DNA from: Corythucha ciliata
Lineage: Eukaryota; Arthropoda; Insecta; Hemiptera; Tingidae
Reading direction: 5' to 3'
Assembly: GCA_038030265.1 (NCBI GenBank)
Contig: CM075943.1
Location: forward strand, 40,672,001-40,736,000
Length of the DNA stretch: 64,000 nucleotides
Part shown: piece after piece, positions 31,781 to 43,924 of the stretch
How the letters are laid out: each line of letters opens with the position of its first letter
How positions within the stretch are numbered: position 1 is the first letter of the stretch
The notes under the pieces: generated by a model
What the model saw: the letters and a program-made list of their open reading frames with translations, nothing else
Told to the model about the DNA's origin: nothing
Database searches by the model: none
Made by a program: the position numbers and the translations under genes

Positions 31781-32650
31781 CGTGTGAATGGCTAGAAACC
31801 TTTCACGGGGTTAGTTTCCCCTATCGGGCGCGTCCCCTGGGTTGCGGATGGGGGACCCCACCGTTGGGCCGACCCGCTCCCTGATACGGTGCGATGGTGG
31901 GTTGGGTCGGATTAGGCGCACCGTGTGCGGAGGGGAGTCCGTTATCGGACACACCCATTGGACATGGGGGCCGAATACGACCCCGTGGGCAAACAGCGGG
32001 TTAGGGGCTGTCCTGAGTCCGGGACAGAAGAGAGTGGCGTCTCCTACCTCCTCCAGCTATCCCCCCCCCCAAGACAAGGTTTGGTCCGTACCTAAGGTCT
32101 GCATGGCACAGGGGGCAAAGTGTGCTTTGAACGGACCCCCAGGGCACCGGCCGATCCCCTGGTGTAATAGGCTTACCGCAGGCCTCGGCGCTTACCGCTC
32201 TGCCGGCGGTGGACTTATATTACCCTGGCTTCTGGTAGGACCTTGAAGGGCTCACCCAGAAGTTTATATGAAGAACTCGGAGGGGGCTCAGAGAACCTTC
32301 CGTGAACGTCGCAGTCACCGGTTGCTCCGTCCATGGAAACCACCGAGGTCAAACACGACATTGGTGGGACCAGGGACGTACCTGTGGTGGGCCTGTGGGG
32401 GGGGGGGGAGTTTTTTAAAAAACATACCCTCGGCGGGCCGTTCTAAAGAACAAACCTCGGTGCAGGGGCTTATCTCATCGAGTGCAACGCACTCGGCGCG
32501 TGCTAGCGACCTCTAACCTTATTAAGAGGAGAGAGCTATCTTCGCAGGATCAGCATTTTCGGGCTTCACACGCCTCATATGTTCCGGCCAGCGAGACACT
32601 AGCTGAGGACCTCCTCAACCTCATGCGGTGAGAGGGACTCTAGACTAGAT
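31781..32650 (+). mobile_element. GC-rich retroelement-like block, unidentified
   Basis: About 870 bp are strikingly GC- and CpG-rich compared with all neighbours, with abrupt edges. Plus-strand frames of 134 codons (31842-32246) and 82 codons (32268-32516) are rich in Gly, Pro and Ser and have no named domain. ATG at about 32332 starts METTEVKHD, which a G-run at 32397-32410 later interrupts. The composition and layout suggest the 5' UTR and start of ORF1 of a LINE, truncated on the right. That identity is inference. Confidence 0.4.
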
Positions 32651-32967
32651 CAACCGATCCAAAAGCGGAACAATAATCCACTTGGGATTCCGTGCATGGG
32701 GCGTGTGCCATGCCCCTGCTCTTTGATAGTGGAGGTTTAAAAAAAAAGCCCCAATAATAATCCACGAATTTCTATTTCTGGAATATCCCGTGAAAGACTT
32801 TTTCAATGAGCAAAATCCACCAAATTGGGTTTTGAATGAGCGGTTTTTGGATACGGCTTTCAAATATGTGAAGGAGGGGGGGGGGCTGATTCCGATCTCA
32901 AGCACCCTAGAATTTCGACTATGAAATATTCCATGTTCAAATTGTGTTGAAAATATAAATAATAATG

Positions 32968-33085
32968 ATTGAGCGATTCAGAAATTCCGCTTTTAAAAAA
33001 TCAGTCGTCTATTAGAAGGTTTTTTCCCCGTCAACCACTTTCAGATCTGACTGGAAATACGTCTATTTAGCAACGTTGCTTGTAA
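32968..33085 (+). repeat. Dispersed repeat, copy 2 of a pair with 6.74 kb
   Basis: Shares GATTGAGCGATTC, GAAATTCCGCT, TTTTTTCCCCGTCA, CACTTTC and TTAGCAACG with 6739-6852, in the same orientation. Confidence 0.6.
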
Positions 33086-36000
33086 GGTCTTTATAGTATG
33101 TACTGTAGGGCACATTTTCAGACATCCGAATTTTGTGCAGAGTGGGGAGTTAATTGCGTCAAAGCCTATAAACATTGCAGGAATCAGCATTTTTTTAATT
33201 ATTTTTTTCACCTCTCCATCTAATTAGAGGTTTTGTAATCGCTCTCAAACTAGGGTGCGTTTCCTTTTTTTTTTTAGTCGGTTAAGAGTTGTAAAATTCT
33301 AATTTAGGAGAAATCCATAAAAACCGGGGATCCTCGTATACCAAATAGGGGGATTTTTTTTATAGGCAGTAACAGTTTACTTGCGCAATTACTGGCCGGG
33401 TATAACTAAAGGCATAATGGCATTTTCATGAAGAAAAAAAAATGCATGAGTCATCATGCAGGGCTGAAAGGGCGTTTTTAAAAAAGTATCCTGTATTTGA
33501 AGGGGTTTAACTTAGTTTCCTATACTATCTGAAGGAAAAAAAAAAGGCAATGGTGGATATTTTCTATTGTGCCGTAGTTTCTATGAGGTGGTGGTAACTG
33601 GCCTGTAGAAGAAGAGAGGGGTTAAACCCTCCTACCACGCTCTTTTCAACCCCCTTTTTCTAAAAAGCCGAAAAATCGTGCTACCAAATGTAAAAAAGAG
33701 AGGGGTAGTTTTGCGGGTGAGTGTATAACTTCTTTACTTTTTCCCCCACCCTCCTCCCTCATAACACCACACTACACTCGTATAGCGTTTACAACAGCAC
33801 GAAACGAGGAGGTCCTTCCCCTGCCACAACACACCCTCTCCATCCCTGGCTCAAAGTTTTTAAAGAACGACTGGTAAGGAAGGGGGGGGGGGCTTTCCTC
33901 TTTCCTTTCCATTCCTTTCCTTTCCAGTGGGAGGGTTCTAGAGAGGCCACCACTCGCGGAGGGGCGATTCTACTCAAATGAGTTGTAGTTTAGTTTGAAG
34001 AGAGGGGCAGGAATGCGCGCCAGTACCCTCCTTGAAATGGGTAGAAGTCGGTCGAAAAAGAGAAGTACAAAAAAAAAATATCCCCCTTTTTTTTGAAAAA
34101 ATAACTTTCAAAAGCGCCTATATACGTTTTGTTTTGTTATAGTTTTTTTTTTTTTTTTCGGAGTCCGGGTTTTGACTGTGGTGGTGGGGGGTCAGTAGTG
34201 GTAAGGAGGTTCATCGAGGGAGGGGGTGAGTTCCCGAATAGCCCGCTCCCACCACACGGTTTTTTGGATTTTAGTCTTGTACACGGGACCAGTTGTGTCG
34301 TATTGTTTTTCCGATTTCAAAAGAAAATAAAAAGCCGGGTTTTTCAAGAATTTGGATTTTTTTAAATCGTGTTTTCCGGGCGTTTTTGTAAATTTTCGTA
34401 CTGTTTTTTGTCGTTTGTTTTCTTTTCTTTTTAATTTCTTGTGAGGTGTTTACTCGCGTTTTCAACTTTTTTTGTGGACTTCGAAGTGATTATGTGATAC
34501 AGTCTATCGTCCTGTACAATTCAACGTTTGACCAACAGGTAGAAATTGGAATGTTATAATGTTTTTATTTGTTTAAAAAAATTCTCAAAATTGTCCCCAA
34601 AGGTTGTCACATTTCGTGCTCTCACGAATTTCGTGTTCCCAATTTATTTTACCGACAATGTGACAAATTCGATGGCGTTTGTCGCAAACAATAAAGTTTG
34701 GTCCTCGGAGACCAGTGAGAAGACGCACAGAGCCGATTTTATTTTTCCTTCAGTTTGTTGGTCACTAAGGAAACAGGGCACACGGCGCATCCGCGATAAC
34801 GCCGGTGCGGGTTTGCAAATAGTTTTTTTTTCTACATAAATTCCAAACTGTTAAAGAGTGCTTATTTTAATCAATTTTTGTTGGAAAAAGATTATTTCAT
34901 TTTTTATTCGCGCTTGTTTTCACTATCTTCGGTCCCTCTTTACAAATTTCTTAATTTTATTTTTTTTCGGCTATGAAGAATTGGGGTTTTATCGGAAATA
35001 AATTCACAAAACGACCTCATTTTTTCGCAGATAATTACAATTTTTTACGTAACTTTTATTTTAGCGCTATTCAAACGGCCTCAATCAGTTGAATGCCTGA
35101 AAAATACAGCGAAAAAAAAATGTTCAAATTCAATTATTAAATCGCCGCAGAGTTTGAAATCGTTTAAAAAGAAAATTATTTTGGATTACTCCCAAAACCG
35201 ATTAATTATAAATGTCGCCTCCTTGTCCTTTAAGACACCTACCCCCCCCCCCACCATGGACCATCCCATCACCGTCTTAAGTGTGTTGAAGGCTCTTCAG
35301 TAAATTGTTATAGACAACGAATTAATTTAAAACAGAAAAAAAAATGGAGACCGGCGCGGCTCTCGGCCAAAGGAACAGGTGAAATTTAGCCTCGGGGTGC
35401 TCCTTATGTCCCATCTTTAGAAGGTGTCGGTGGAAGTGATCGAGTTTTTTTTTATGCCCCAGCAATCGAAAGAGCCTATCATCAATGGCATTTTTGTCCC
35501 ATTTTGTATAAAATTAAAGGGAATACGGGTCGAAAATATATTTAAAAAGGAGGCCTATAAAAGTCACGAGGAGCTACTGCGACTTCTCGTGTTTATTAAC
35601 GGATCAATAAAAAAAAGGGGAGAAATGACAAAAAAAAAACTGTCTTTCCCAGTTGGAGCTAGCTTAATTGACAAAATAGCGTTTTTTCGTTTATTTTGTT
35701 ATTTCATTTATTTTTCATTGCTTTAGGTATAAACATATCGTGACGATAATGGTTTCACCAAACACATATTTATAAATTGTTTTAATTCCCTACCGACGCC
35801 CCGCACCTTACCGTGCTCGCCCCACAACTAAGTTAAGTATCTAAATTGTCTGCTGAAGAGCAGTTTTTTTGTTGTTTTTTTTCCTTCGAATAAATTTCAT
35901 GCAGGCGCATATTTCCCTGAATATTTTGATTAAATATGAATAAATTTATGGACAGTTCTGGACAGAACATTTCCTCCGGTCGTTCGAATAATTACTTACT

Positions 36001-38029
36001 CCATGTTCTTTATTAAATAGGCGATTCAACCGCTAAAACACTCATTTACTGGAAAAGTGGTGGTTTAGGCTTACGACCGCACTATTCGCGTTAAAAAAGG
36101 GGAATTTCCAAGGGATGGCTAGAAATAAGTTTATTTATAGATCGACAAGTAGGTCTTATGGACCGAAAGAAGTGGTAAATTCAGTTAACTTCCTAGAACC
36201 ATCTGGAAATTTGGGCCCTCAGGATCCATAGAAACAAGTTATAGCCCAATTTCCCTGGGCACATTGAGTCACGGGACGTCGCAGAGACAAGCCCGTTGTT
36301 GTCCGGCATTTGAATTAGAGGACCTGAAAATAACAGTTGCATCTCAGAAAAAATAATATGTATAATAAAACGTGGGCAGAGCCTCCAACCGACGAGTATA
36401 CTTTTTTTTATTAACTTGAATTGGATCACGCCTATATGGTTCATGTCATTTTACAATCGTTTAACAACTTCTGAGCACTAAAAAAAATAAAATAGCAAGT
36501 GTGTAAAAATTGTCTGCGCCGGTTGTGGGGCGGCGAGGGGATTAATAGCGTCCACCTACAAGCTTCCAAGAGTGCAAATTTTAATTTCTTTACACTGCAC
36601 CGCGAAGTTTATTGAGGTTCCGTGATGTGTTTGCATCAGAAATAAAATTGCCGCGTTTTTTATTTTATTTCACCTTTGGGTAGTTTACCTGGCGCATAAT
36701 AAATGTGTAAATTCGCCAAGTATTGAATCAAACATCTTTTAGAACGGTATTCTAGAAAGGAAAGACGTAGCTATAAAAAAAATTGCATTCCTTCGAAACA
36801 ATATTTTTTTAAGCAATAAAATTTGAAAGGAAACAATAAAAAGAGTTCGCTTTTTATCAGTTAAAAAATAAAATAATTGAATCCCGAACCCACAGTATCG
36901 CTCTTCCATCACCACCGGCCCTTCCTCACACTCTTTGACGGACATTGGGACAATGGAAGAGCCTAATTTTAAGTCAAAACGTAGCTGCACGAGCACGTAT
37001 CATCATCACTCCTCCCCTCACAGTCATCGCACCCAACAGTGATAGGGTTCGGGAGGATTACTACGGTCGCGCTAAAACCTTCAAACAGATTTTCTCTCAC
37101 GTTTTTACATTGTGAATAAAAAAAATATTGAAAAATAAAACGAGTGTGATGGTGGAAGGGGGAGGGGTGCACTCAAATTCACATTTTGTCCCACAACAAG
37201 AAAGAATAAGGTGTTTTACTGTTCACTTGGCAATCGTCCAAGAGGGAACAGCTGTTGCATGCTCGTTCTGTCTCGTTAAAATGCCTCTCGAAGTACCTTA
37301 TTTCGCCCTATAATTGCATTGTCGTAGTGCAATAATATTTTAAGAGGACGTTTTTCTTATTTTTTTATGGGTCTTGAGTAGGAAAACAAGTTTGGCACCC
37401 CCCCTCCCACCATTTAAACCTTATTAACACTTTTTTTTGTATTCGAGGTTTTTTTCAAGAACATTCCGTGTCGCCCAATTAAATTAATTAAAAACCAGCG
37501 TTTTCTACTAAAAGAAGGAAATAATTATTATTTTTGTGTTTTTTTAGTTTTTCATCTAATGGAAAAACAACGCATACGATTAATTAAAAATACGAGCGCG
37601 CGCTACATGTGGGCTCATTTCATCCCCTGAAAATTATGTGAATTTTAGTTTATTTAAATTATTACAAAATGAAACAACGTGTGGCCGATTTTTTTTCTCA
37701 TATCATATCGAATTCTCAAAATTCGAGATTATTCGTATATTAGCTCTGGCATCTCTTATAAACCTTTTTATAGCCAATTTCTTCACTGAACTATTTCATT
37801 CACCGGGGTGCAGATGCACATGGGAAAAGGGTGGAGAGAGGGAGACGATGTATTCGAATATAGTTTGAAGATATACGTGAGTTGGAAGAATAATAGTCGT
37901 TCTGAGCAACTCATTCTGTCTCATCTGACCCCTGCCCCCCAAATTATGATGTCATTCGCCAAGAACTCAGTCCGTTGGAGCTCACGCGTCATAATCGCAA
38001 ATTCAAAATTTCACGGAATTGGTCGTCAG
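33086..38029. other. AT-rich, no gene seen
   Basis: About 5 kb with many short frames (up to 100 codons) lacking domains or start context. C- and G-tracts followed by ACCATCAC-like runs occur at about 33744, 34180, 35251 and 37141. No transposon ends were recognised. Confidence 0.55.
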
Positions 38030-39415
38030 CCAAACAAATTTCGTTGGTTTTGCTCTTGCAGCCAACAAACAAGCTAGCTTTCGCAATTAAAAGTCAATTT
38101 AAAGGGGTTTCGCTCAATTAAAAATCAATGTTCACGAGTATGGCTCTTTCAAAAACAGCGGTTCGTTCAAAACCTAAATTTAGTGATTTTGGATTTTTCA
38201 AATAGTATATTGTACACCTAGGCATGAAAGGCGTACTTTTCCGGGCCGAGAAAAAAGTGGCCAGCCGAGACGCAGTCGAAGCTGACCATTTTTCGAGGCC
38301 CAGAAAACGCCTTTCTGCCGAGGCGTACACATTATTTTTTATCCTACGAAAGAAGGGGGAAAAATTAATAAATTAGTATTGAGTTTAAAACTGGAAGGTG
38401 GAATAAAAAGAAAACGTTTGCCCATCTGTACTTGAAAAAATACAAAATAAAAGTGCATCTAAACAAACGACAACGCTTCAGTGAGTGGGAAAGTCGGTCG
38501 GTGTGGAGGAGTGTGGAGAGGTGTGTTGCGTGGCAACGAGAAAACCCCCTGCAAGAATAGAAAACGAAATGCGATAGCTATCCGAAGCGCATCTTGGTGA
38601 AAAATTTTGGCAAACATTTTCATGCCTAGACATGAAAATCGTATTTTCATGACAGTTGCGAGTCATGAAAGGACGCGTTTTCACATCGAGTAGGATAAAA
38701 AAATTTTTTCGGTTTGACTCATTCTAAAAACAGTTTTGCAGGATTGGCAGATTCGGAAAACTAATCTGGCACTTCACAAACCAAATTCTCATATTATAGT
38801 TCCTTAGACGTGATTTTTGATTTTTCAGCCAAAATTTAGTAGATTATCAATCATTCAAATCCACATCTCGTAAAATTCACTCATTCAAAAGTCAAAACCC
38901 AATTTCACGGATTTTCCTCATTCATAAATTAACGTAAAACGTGGAAAACGGGCGTCACTACACCAAAAAAGGCCAAGCTTTCGTCATTTAAATTTCGTTC
39001 CTTTCAGAATCCAAATTTCATAATTTTTGTTTTTTCAACCTTTTGCTCATTCAAATCCAAAACGTGGGTACGTGGGATTGACTCTTGCTAAAATGTATGC
39101 TAATCCAACGGCAGATATTGCTTCTCTAAGATCATTCCGTGCGGGTTTGAATCACAAAGCTAATGTCGTGGAGGGGGGAGGGGGGATCGTTATTACAAAA
39201 CCCAACTTTTACGAGTTTGGCTTCTCATTAACCCAATTTTTGAGTAGATTCGCTCTAAACTAAAACCAAATTCGTGTGATTTTATAATATTTGAAAGTCC
39301 AATTTCGCGTGTTTTCAGTTCTGGTTAAAGCCCAATTTCATGCAAGTTCAGCTTTTACAAAGATTTGACTCTTTCAAAACAAAATTTCATGTATTTTGTC
39401 TCTTGAATAAAACAA
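38030..39415 (-). repeat. Family B tandem repeat, long array
   Basis: Degenerate ~30-35 bp units. In the plus strand they read like CAAATTTCACGGATTTTG followed by CTCATTCAAA, the reverse complement of the arrays at 57-58.6 and 62-63.5 kb. Interrupted by palindromes at 38211-38331 and about 38334-38706. Confidence 0.65.
38211..38331. mobile_element. Palindromic element, GAGACGNAGTCGA family, copy 2
   Basis: About 52-bp arms: TGTACACCTAGGCATGAAAG on the left against CTTTCTGCCGAGGCGTACAC on the right, enclosing GAGACGCAGTCGA. No coding potential. The TTATCCTAC at about 38340 and GTAGGATAA at about 38690 form a further inverted pair just outside. Confidence 0.8.
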
Positions 39416-39770
39416 TTTCGTCAGCCGCGAACTAGCGCTTTTTCTGAATTCAAGCCGCCAATTTAGAGTTTTTCTCAATTTCAGCCCTCAATTAACGATT
39501 TTTTCTCGTACTGGCCATGAATTTGCGCTTTTCCTCAATGTTAACCACGAAGATGCTTTCAGAAGCCAGGTATTTCCGTTTTTCTCCCTATTAGCTTCTA
39601 CTAAGTGTTTTTATCAGTTATAGCCGTGAATTAGGGATTTTTCTCATTTTTAGCCGCGAATTAGCGTTTTTTCACATTTCATCTGCGAATTAGCGCTTTA
39701 TTTGAATTCATTTATAATTCTAACCAAGAATTAGACATTTTTCTTAATTTTAGCCAAAAATGGGGAACTT
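39416..39770 (+). repeat. Family A tandem repeat
   Basis: Plus-orientation units directly abut the family B array, with no spacer. Confidence 0.7.
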
Positions 39771-40224
39771 GCATGAATATCAGATTGGGAAGAAAAGCAT
39801 ACCGGTCATTTGACCCTTGAACTGAAGGATAACAACGGAAGTTGCAACCCGATTGGTCCGTTTTAAGATTTTAAAAAAGGTTCAAAATTCTTCAGGAGGG
39901 GATGGATGGTGCGAGGGGAAATGACGTAAATCCTTACTTGTGAAGCATTTGAGGGAACTCTAAAATTTTTTGTTTACAAATAACATGAAAAATTCCCCTC
40001 CAGTAAACGGGTCTAACACCCTCTTCCCCACATATCCATTTCAATAAATAAGTTTTGACGTAATCGAACCCCCACTCGAAATGTTTAAAAAGTCGTAAAA
40101 AACCATCCTTGATTGATTTCAGTTCTTGAGTTTACTGTGAGCAATAGGCTTGTGGAAGAGCCCTCTTTAAGAAACACCAACTTTTGAAAAATGTGCAAGT
40201 TCCCCATTAGGTAGCACCCTTCCT
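39771..40224. other. No gene seen
   Basis: A non-repetitive segment separates two parts of the family A array. It begins AATGGGGAACTTGCATG, and the inverse CATGCAAGTTCCCCATT-like string ATGTGCAAGTTCCCCATTAG ends it at about 40191-40210. An insertion with short inverted ends is possible. Confidence 0.45.
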
Positions 40225-41600
40225 GATTTTATGTAATCAGCTCTTTTTCCAAATTTTATCCGCGAAATAGTGTTTTTTATCTGGCCAATTAGAGACTTTT
40301 CTCTATTTTAGTCACGTTTCAACGCTTCTTCTCAATGTAGGCCCACAAAGATGCTTTTAGAAGCCAAGAGCTGGCATGTTCTCAATTTTGGCTGCGAATT
40401 AGCGCTTTTCTCAATTTTAGCCACGAATTAGCGTTTTTCTCAATTTTAGCCGTGAATTGGTAGTATTTTCCATTTTTAGCCGGGAATTAGCGCTTTTTCT
40501 ACGTTTTACTTGCAAATAAACATTTTTCCTCAATTTCTCCCTATAATTAGCATTCTTTCTCAATCTTAATGAGCGTTTTTATCAATATTAGCCCCAAATT
40601 AGCTATTTTCCTACACCTCACAGCCAGATTGGCGCTTCTTCGCCACTAGAGCCGTAAATTGGCGATTGTTTCACGCTTAATAGCCATGAATTAGCGCTTT
40701 TTCTCAATGTTTGTACCTCAGTTGCTTTCGGAAACCGAGCATTTTTATTGGTTTCAGCCGCGAATTAGTGATTTTTTTTTTTCATTTTTGGGCGAGACCG
40801 TGAATTAGCATTTTCCCACAATTGGCGGCTTCTCAATTTCATCTGTGAAATTGCGTTTTTCTCAATTATGACCGTGAGTTAGAGCTTTTTCTTAATTTAT
40901 TCATCGAATTAGCGGGGTTATATTCACTAAAGCCACGGATTCACGTATTTTCTCAAGTTTGCCTCCATATAAGCATTTTTACTCAATTTTATTCGCGTAT
41001 GAGCGATTTGTCTGCAAATTGTTAATAAGCGTTTTCTTCTATTTTAGCCGCGAATTTACGATTGTTCCACACATTATTCGCGAATTAGCACTTTATTATT
41101 TTAATTTAATACGTGAATTTGAGATTTTTCTACATATGAGCCGCAAGAATTTATGTTTTTCTTCCTTGTAGTCGGTAATTGGCTGTTCTTCTCTATTTCC
41201 ACCGCGAATTAGTGTTTTTCTCACGTTTATTCGCACGAATCAGCCTTTTTTTCAATTATAGCCGCGAAATAGTGTTTTTCCCCTGCCAAATATTAGTGAT
41301 TTTTCTCAATTTTAGCCGTGATTCGGCGCTTTTTCTTTAGGCCATTTTCTCACTTCTATCCGCGTATTTCATTCAAAACCGCAAATAAGCGCTTATTCAT
41401 AGTTTTAGCAACGAATATGAATTATTAGCCCCTCTTGCAGACTTTTTGCTACATATTTGTCCCAATAGCAGCACATTAGTGTGCCTTTTTAATTTTATCC
41501 GCTGAAGGGTCTAAAGAAACTGTTGGAGATCAACGTATTTTCTCTATTTTAGCCACGAAGTTATCTCCAGTGGGCTCAAATCTTCAGATTAGCGCTTTGA
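40225..41600 (+). repeat. Family A tandem repeat, longest array
   Basis: About 40 units of 28-35 bp, plus orientation, mostly GCGAATTAGCG-TTTTTCTC-AATTTTAGCC. Units are mutually diverged, with no higher-order repeat visible by eye. Confidence 0.8.
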
Positions 41601-42233
41601 TGGGCTGAATCAAATATACATATATAGAGCCACACTCGTTGCTGATCACCTGTGATGGGGTGCTCTATGACCTGCAACGGTTGCATCCACTGAAAATCTT
41701 TGAAGGGAACCATCAAATTGCGTTCCAACCGGACACCAAATACCCTTTTCACGTATCTTCATCCACCAACATAAAACCTAAAAAACGCTGCAAATTTTAC
41801 ACCTGGGCTTATTATTCATGAATTAAGCCAGATCCGGCTTGAAATTACATCAAATTCGACACCCCACACCCTTTGATCTCAAAACTTTCGACAAGCTTTT
41901 AATAGCAGGCAGTGGAAGGAAGGCGAAGAAGAAAGGGGAAATCCTCATTAAAAAAAAATAAATAAATAAAATAAAAAACCACGAACACAAGTAAGAGGGG
42001 AGGGGTCTTTCCTTAGGAACGACCTTAATGTGCTAAAAATCCCCATTTTGGACCCGCTTTCGGCCCATAAAACCGCGAGGAGTTAGTTGATCAAATTGAT
42101 CAGATGTCAAGACCAACTAGATCTCAAATGCGCGATGTTGTGCGAAAGAACAAGTTTTTTAGAGCAATCCTAGGGCAAGATATGGCTCGGACGGCGTAAC
42201 GCGGATGGACATTCCAGAAATTGATTCTACAGG
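41601..42233. other. No gene seen
   Basis: Mixed sequence; a 60-codon plus frame at 41639 has no support. Confidence 0.45.
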
Positions 42234-42660
42234 GTGTACAGAAACTCACTGCACAGCCGAAAACCAGTGATAGGGCACCTGCTTTGTGATCAAAGTTACT
42301 ATTCGCACTTTTCCAAGATTCCGCATGGTTTCCGAAATATTTGATATTTTGTGATTTTTTTGCGGTTTCCGGTTTTTTGTCATTAAATGCCAGCTGCTCG
42401 CCAGTGGATTAATCGAATACTTAAAGTAACTAGCTCTTCTGAAAGAGCACAAAATTTCCTTCAAAATGACGTAATATTCGTTCCAAATACAAATAGCTCA
42501 TGACAGGAGTAGGAGCTGTAGATTTCGAAGTGAATCCAGTTTTCATTGTTTTCGCTACATTTTCCAACGCGATTTCCCCAATTTTCTTAAATGGAAAAGT
42601 ATTTTTGTAATTACAGGGAAAACTGCTCCATCTTGTAAGCTTTCGAATGGTGTGCACCTT
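42234..42660 (+). mobile_element. CAGGGTGT-type nonautonomous element, copy 2
   Basis: Begins with the CAGGGTGTACAGAAACTCAC end and is colinear with the minus-strand copy at 15646-16031. The shared blocks include GTGATAGGGCACC, AAAGAGCACAAAATTT and AGGGAAAACTGCTCCATCTT. No intact right TIR is visible. Confidence 0.6.
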
Positions 42661-42872
42661 TTTATGGTTTTTACCGTTTCTTGCCGGCGTACATGCGATC
42701 TTTCTGTTTTTTAATCATTGTAAACTAGTCAAAAAGATTAAATTTAGCGAAGCTGGCGTGAAAATGAGATCTTCTAACTTAGGGAGTTGCCTTAAATTGA
42801 ATGAATGAGCTTCCAATGAACGTGGATCGAGCCACCTCGGTGAGTGGGGAGAAGATAGGCAGTAGGCCTATG

Positions 42873-42918
42873 GATGGAGCAGTTTTCCCGTAATTACAAA
42901 AATACTTTTCCATTTAAG
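42873..42918 (-). repeat. Inverted 45-bp fragment of the same family
   Basis: ATGGAGCAGTTTTCCCGTAA, then TTACAAAAATACTTTTCCAT, inverts 42590-42634 almost perfectly. The two copies face each other about 240 bp apart. Confidence 0.75.
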
Positions 42919-43344
42919 AAAACCTTACTTGTATGTATTGGGTTTTTTTGTTTTTGTTTTTGTTTTCAAGGATTTCCCCTTCCTTCCTTCCGCGGCCTGC
43001 TAAAAGCACAGTTCGCAGATGTCCGTGAGATGCTCGAGATATTGTGCGATACGGGCGTCGTCCATGTACCGTATTCCGATTATCTTGTCCAGCAAGCACT
43101 GAGAGCTCAATAGCACGTGCCCAGTCTTTCCATCGTTGTGTGCAAAGAATCAACATTGCACACGTTATGGTACTATGGGTGCCAGAATGCGAACATACAC
43201 AAATGCGCGCTAAAATCCACTCCCCAAATGCAATGGCAAATCGATTAAGAGAACAAACAAATAAGAAATTTTTACTTACAAAAACAGGAGATATAGCTAA
43301 AAATACAGTAGGGGGATGGGCATGACTATGGTGTGTTCTCACTA
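42919..43344. other. Unassigned segment with overlapping open frames
   Basis: Open frames of 142 codons (minus, 42914-43342), 93 codons (plus, 43044-43325) and 79 codons (plus, 42874-43113) overlap. Composition is less AT-biased than nearby. A pyrimidine-rich stretch ending CAAG at 42970 could resemble a splice acceptor, but none of the proteins is recognisable. Confidence 0.25.
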
Positions 43345-43544
43345 TGTAGGCGATTTTTGTCGCTTACATCATGGTCAAGCAATAAGTGAAGGCACTCGTT
43401 AGCTTCACCAAGGTACCCGAAACGGATGGCATCTGCTCAACCTTTTCTTCGAGCAACTAGGGAAGTTTGCATCACGGAGGGGGGGAGGTAAGAACGGGCG
43501 TTTGGCCACCCTTTAAGTTTGAAAATCGTCCACTAGCACCTCAG
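43345..43544. other. Spacer
   Basis: No gene or repeat was recognised. It ends with the CAG that forms the left duplication of the next element. Confidence 0.4.
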
Positions 43545-43681
43545 GGGGCCAATTCTCTAACAAGAAGTAAAATTTTTTTCGCCAGCCATGTGTCTATTTC
43601 ATTCATTTGTTTGAAGAAAATGAATGAAATAAACATATGACTTCGAAGAAGCTATTGCTTCGGAGTTAGAGAATAGGCCCC
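43545..43681. mobile_element. 137-bp palindromic TIR element (copy 2)
   Basis: GGGGCCAATTCTCTAAC at the left and GTTAGAGAATAGGCCCC at the right, with CAG on both outer sides (43542-43544 and 43682-43684), compatible with a 3-bp duplication. The same length and sequence family as 8291-8427. Confidence 0.9.
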
Positions 43682-43884
43682 CAGTGGTCACTATGAAGGC
43701 TTGTTAATGAAAGAGTTGTACGTATAATATAATAACCTTCAAAAGTTTTCATCTATATCATGTAAATTAATGTACCGCTAAACCCGACGTGAAACAATAG
43801 CAAATTGCCTGGGTTTCCCTTTCCTTGGAAAGAAAAATATAAATTATTCGCCGAGAACCTCAAAATTTTCCACGCTCCTCCGCG

Positions 43885-43924
<40 letters not shown>

